This document shows, one piece after another, positions 61,616-64,000 of a DNA stretch of 64,000 bases. This stretch comes from Bathymodiolus brooksi. Lineage: Eukaryota > Mollusca > Bivalvia > Mytilida > Modiolidae. The number at the start of each line of letters is the position of its first letter. Position 1 is the stretch's first letter. The position numbers and the translations under genes are program-made. The stretch is taken from NCBI GenBank assembly GCA_963680875.1, contig OY804579.1:27203804-27267803 (forward strand), read 5' to 3'. The notes beneath the pieces are model-generated. The model made no database searches, was not told the origin of the DNA, and was given only the letters and a program-made list of their open reading frames with translations.

Positions 61616-62389
61616 ATGCAAAATATGAAAAATGTGCTGTGCTATTCCACCCTAACCATAACTCCAGATTGACCATCCCTTGCCATTGAAAACTTTAGAC
61701 CTGACGATAATCAGTATTAATTCATACTGGGTAGGCAAGGCACACCAACATCAAATTTGTATTAACTTCCCTCAGTGCTTGAGCATATAACTTGAACTAT
61801 GTATTCAACAGAGTGGACCAGCTAAATATTGAAAATTGATATCCTGGATAAATGTTATGTCTAGACAATGGAAGGAGTTAGCTTTGTTTTTAGTCCATCT
61901 AATTGAAATAAAATTTCATATACCCAACTTTTTGTAAATTTCACAAAAATACCATTCCAAAAACCAAATATTGCAAACAAGACTTGTCCATTCAGCACGG
62001 TGGTCGGGATGAACACACATATACAACAAAACAGTTCAAAAGTGCCAAGTTAACAACATATCAGGCACTCCAGAATTAGACATTAATTATTCCATGGGAG
62101 GGTAAGGGAGGGCCACTTCATGAAATTTTCATTTCTATTGACAGTAAGTTGAAACATAGAATACATTTGTAAGTGAACATACATGTATTAAAACTTAACT
62201 TTTTATTTCTTTTTGTTGCTCATCAATTTTACATCTAGTTGTCACAAATAAAGGAAATCATTTGCTCATCACTTTGTGCCTAGTCTGTAGTACGATTATG
62301 GTAAAATTTTATGAAAAATTATGATTACTGAAAAAAATCACAAATTACTGACATCTCAACTTTTTGTTACTGATTGCACCAAAAAGGGT
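61616..62389. other. Non-coding DNA, nothing recognised
   Basis: No open frame over 60 codons that I would trust and no clear repeat. Base composition is like that of the other intergenic stretches. Confidence 0.5.
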
Positions 62390-62636
62390 TGACATCTATG
62401 TAGTATTAACACAGGACCATATGGGGAAAATACAGAAATATATTCTTCTCTGAAGCTATTGCACTGATTGAACCTAAACTGTGCATCAATCATTGGAAGG
62501 TCCTTTACAAACTTTGTGTTTTTTTATGTTGATCGTAATTCCAAGATGACTACCACTGCAGGACATAGTTTTTACATAGGACCAATTGGTTCTTTTTATA
62601 ACCAGGTGAACGATACAAGCTCTTGAGAGCCTCTGG
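62390..62636 (+). repeat. 3' part of a Helitron-like repeat element (tail copy)
   Basis: Contains a diverged core unit (ATTCTTCTCTGAAGC, TTGGAAGGTCC, ATTCCAAGATGACTACC, ATAGTTTTTACATAGGACC) and the tail GGTGAACGATACAAGCTCTTGAGAGC-CTCTGG, ending CTGG at 62636. It lies directly against the 3' end of the Tc1 remnant, which it appears to truncate. Confidence 0.6.
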
Positions 62637-62644
62637 TTGTTTTT

Positions 62645-63559
62645 CGAGATAGGTTGTTGTACAGATGGCCGCATTAAGGGGAGACACAAGTTTTAGGTAT
62701 CTAAAACAGTTCTTCCTAGTTCATGTTTGATTTTATGCCACACTCTCTATAATATTAAGATCAGGACTCTGGGCTGGTCATTCCATGCCATATAAATCAG
62801 TTTCTTCTATATACTCCTTGACTACGCGTGGTGCCCTATGTATGGGAGCATTATCATCTTGAAACACATAATTGTCATCTGGGAAATGACGTACAATAAC
62901 GGGCCAAACAAAGTTGTCAATGACTTCAATATTGTTTTGGATATTAATATTACCATCAACAACTGTCAAAGTACCCACACCTTCATAGGTGATGCAGATC
63001 CAAGATCATCAAACTTACACGAACACTACAACCTGGATTCAAGCATTGAGGAGTCCATTCTTCGCCGGGTCGTTGCCAAATAAGTACATGGTTGTCCATT
63101 CCCAATTCTACCTTACATTCATCACTATATATCACCTTCCAGAAATCATTTACAGTTCTGTATACCTATTCAATTTACACCATGCCAGCCATTTTTTGAC
63201 ATTGTAGTCACGAATTATGATGCTTTTCTTTACAACACACTTGTGATATTTTGTTTCATACAATTTTCTTTGAACAGTTAGATCAGATACAGGTCGCTTC
63301 CCGGAGTGGACGTTTTCTTTCAGATTTTACAACCCCATCAAGTTTTCGAGTGTTCCGAGGTGTCAACAAAGATAGCCTACCCCGATCTCTCCTTGTTTTC
63401 CACAGTTCCACGTTGTTTAAAGCGTTTTAAAACAACATATATAGTTGGTAGTGAATGTCCCGTTTCCCGTGCTATTGCCGGTCCTTTCAGTCCTGCTTTG
63501 TGCAAAGCAGCAATTGCATTCTTCTCAGACAAAGACAGTTGAACACGTTTTGGTGCCAT
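62645..63559 (-). pseudogene. Tc1/mariner-family transposase, decayed
   Basis: Read on the minus strand from ATG at 63559. The N-terminus MAPKRVQLSLSEKNAIAALH and about 60 residues form the helix-turn-helix DNA-binding domain (GLKGPAIARETGHS). This is followed by scattered remains such as LTPRNTRKLDG, DLTVQRKLYE and KWLAWCKLNRY. The catalytic core is then recognisable. The first Asp is in IYSDECKVELGMDNH (about 63122). The second is in GTLTVVDGNIN...RHFPDDNYVFQDDNAPIHRA (62853-62858). The Glu is in PAQSPDLNIIE (62745-62747). Stops or frameshifts interrupt it at about 63377, 63290, 63150, 63000, 62778 (TGG to TGA) and 62740. By my count 35 residues separate the second Asp from the Glu. An active protein would cut and paste its own transposon; this copy is dead. 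Terminal inverted repeats were not identified. Confidence 0.85.
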
Positions 63560-63938
63560 CTCAAAAGTGATGAAAATTGTAAACAAAGTAGACGACCCAG
63601 AACTTCCGGTGACCTTTTAACGTCATCTATTAGGTAAATAGAACCCGGGGTATAGAAATGGGACCGAGAGCTTCTTCGGCTTGAAGGGGTGTCCGTCGGT
63701 TGTGCGGGATGTAGAAATTCACAACCAACCCGTTCTGCGGATGAGAAGTAAATAAAACCGAGGTCCCGTGTTGAGAGATTGCCACCCTCTCCGCACGTTA
63801 AAGAACCCAGTGTAACAGCTCATTATGAGCATTATGCTCATGATCGAGTGGTCCATAAGAGACCTGTTGCACTGGCAAAATAATCCATCCATACCCATCA
63901 CCTTTCCTTGTTTCGAGTCCCGTGGCGTTTAAATTTTT
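63560..63938. repeat. Possible SINE-like or unclassified interspersed repeat
   Basis: GC-richer than its surroundings and coding nothing credible. GAACCCGGGGTATAG, GAGGTCCCGTGTTGAGA and CGCACGTTAAAGAACCCAGTG resemble words I have seen dispersed in mollusc genomes, and the CACGTTAAAGAACCC box in particular looks like part of a dispersed retroposon. No clean tRNA-type A/B boxes could be assigned. A short ATGAGCATTATGCTCAT palindrome lies near 63825. Confidence 0.35.
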
Positions 63939-64000
63939 AGTTCACCTGGACCAAATCACTTGGCATCCGTTGTCTGTCGTCTGTAAACTTTTCACATTTC
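63939..64000 (+). repeat. Head of another GTCCGTC-type element, cut by the window edge
   Basis: AGTTCACCTGGACC, ATCACTTGGCATCCGTTGTC and AACTTTTCACATTT match the head seen at 48741 and 57033. The body lies beyond base 64,000. Confidence 0.65.

Noticed and set aside
63719..63901. 60-codon minus-strand open frame
   Set aside because: Lies in the putative dispersed repeat; no motif and no conserved start.

Overview
The window looks like nuclear DNA of an animal, most probably a bivalve mollusc. The grounds are an AT-rich background, one spliced exon with an animal-type splice donor, and several repeat classes I associate with bivalve genomes: GGGGGTATA/ATGCCCCCAC-headed elements, and CATCACTTG-GTCCGTC elements carrying 150-180 bp internal repeats. 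There is no operon structure, no ribosome binding site pattern and no bacterial or phage gene. The species cannot be fixed from sequence alone.

Bases 1 to about 47,190 (74% of the window) are one uninterrupted tandem array of a 45-bp monomer, about 1,049 copies, running off the left edge. The array has higher-order organisation: diagnostic monomer variants recur mostly every 20-35 monomers, often exactly 32 (1,440 bp). On top of this lie larger duplications: a 4.3-kb segment repeated 8,986 bp away, a 2,563-bp double, an 855-bp double, a 1,168-bp double and a 1,125-bp near-triple. Because 45 is divisible by 3, and the consensus lacks stops in two antisense frames, the minus strand shows very long open frames built of a 15-residue repeat. 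I judge these to be by-products and not genes. On the plus strand each monomer carries an AATAAA hexamer followed by a GT-rich stretch.

At 47,429-48,026 (+), about 240 bp beyond the array edge, lies the only convincing host exon. It is an acidic and basic linker ending in a motif typical of the giant E2/E3 ubiquitin enzyme UBE2O, stopped by a CAG|GTAAAT donor. The array therefore lies either in the preceding intron of this gene or directly upstream of it.

From 48 to 64 kb the DNA is AT-rich and packed with mobile-element remains. These are a 150-bp hairpin (50.0 kb); a broken TTF-type zinc-finger (hAT-like) transposase gene (51.5 kb); a GGGGGTATA element with nine ~170-bp repeats (52.1-53.7 kb); two TTAA-flanked inverted-repeat elements of one family in opposite orientation (54.2-56.8 and 60.6-61.6 kb), the first with two nested insertions; a 70-bp-arm hairpin (56.6 kb); a 3.3-kb nested repeat element with Helitron-like 3' ends (57.0-60.3 kb); and a decayed Tc1/mariner transposase (62.6-63.6 kb, minus). 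Apart from the UBE2O-like exon, no intact protein-coding gene is supported.
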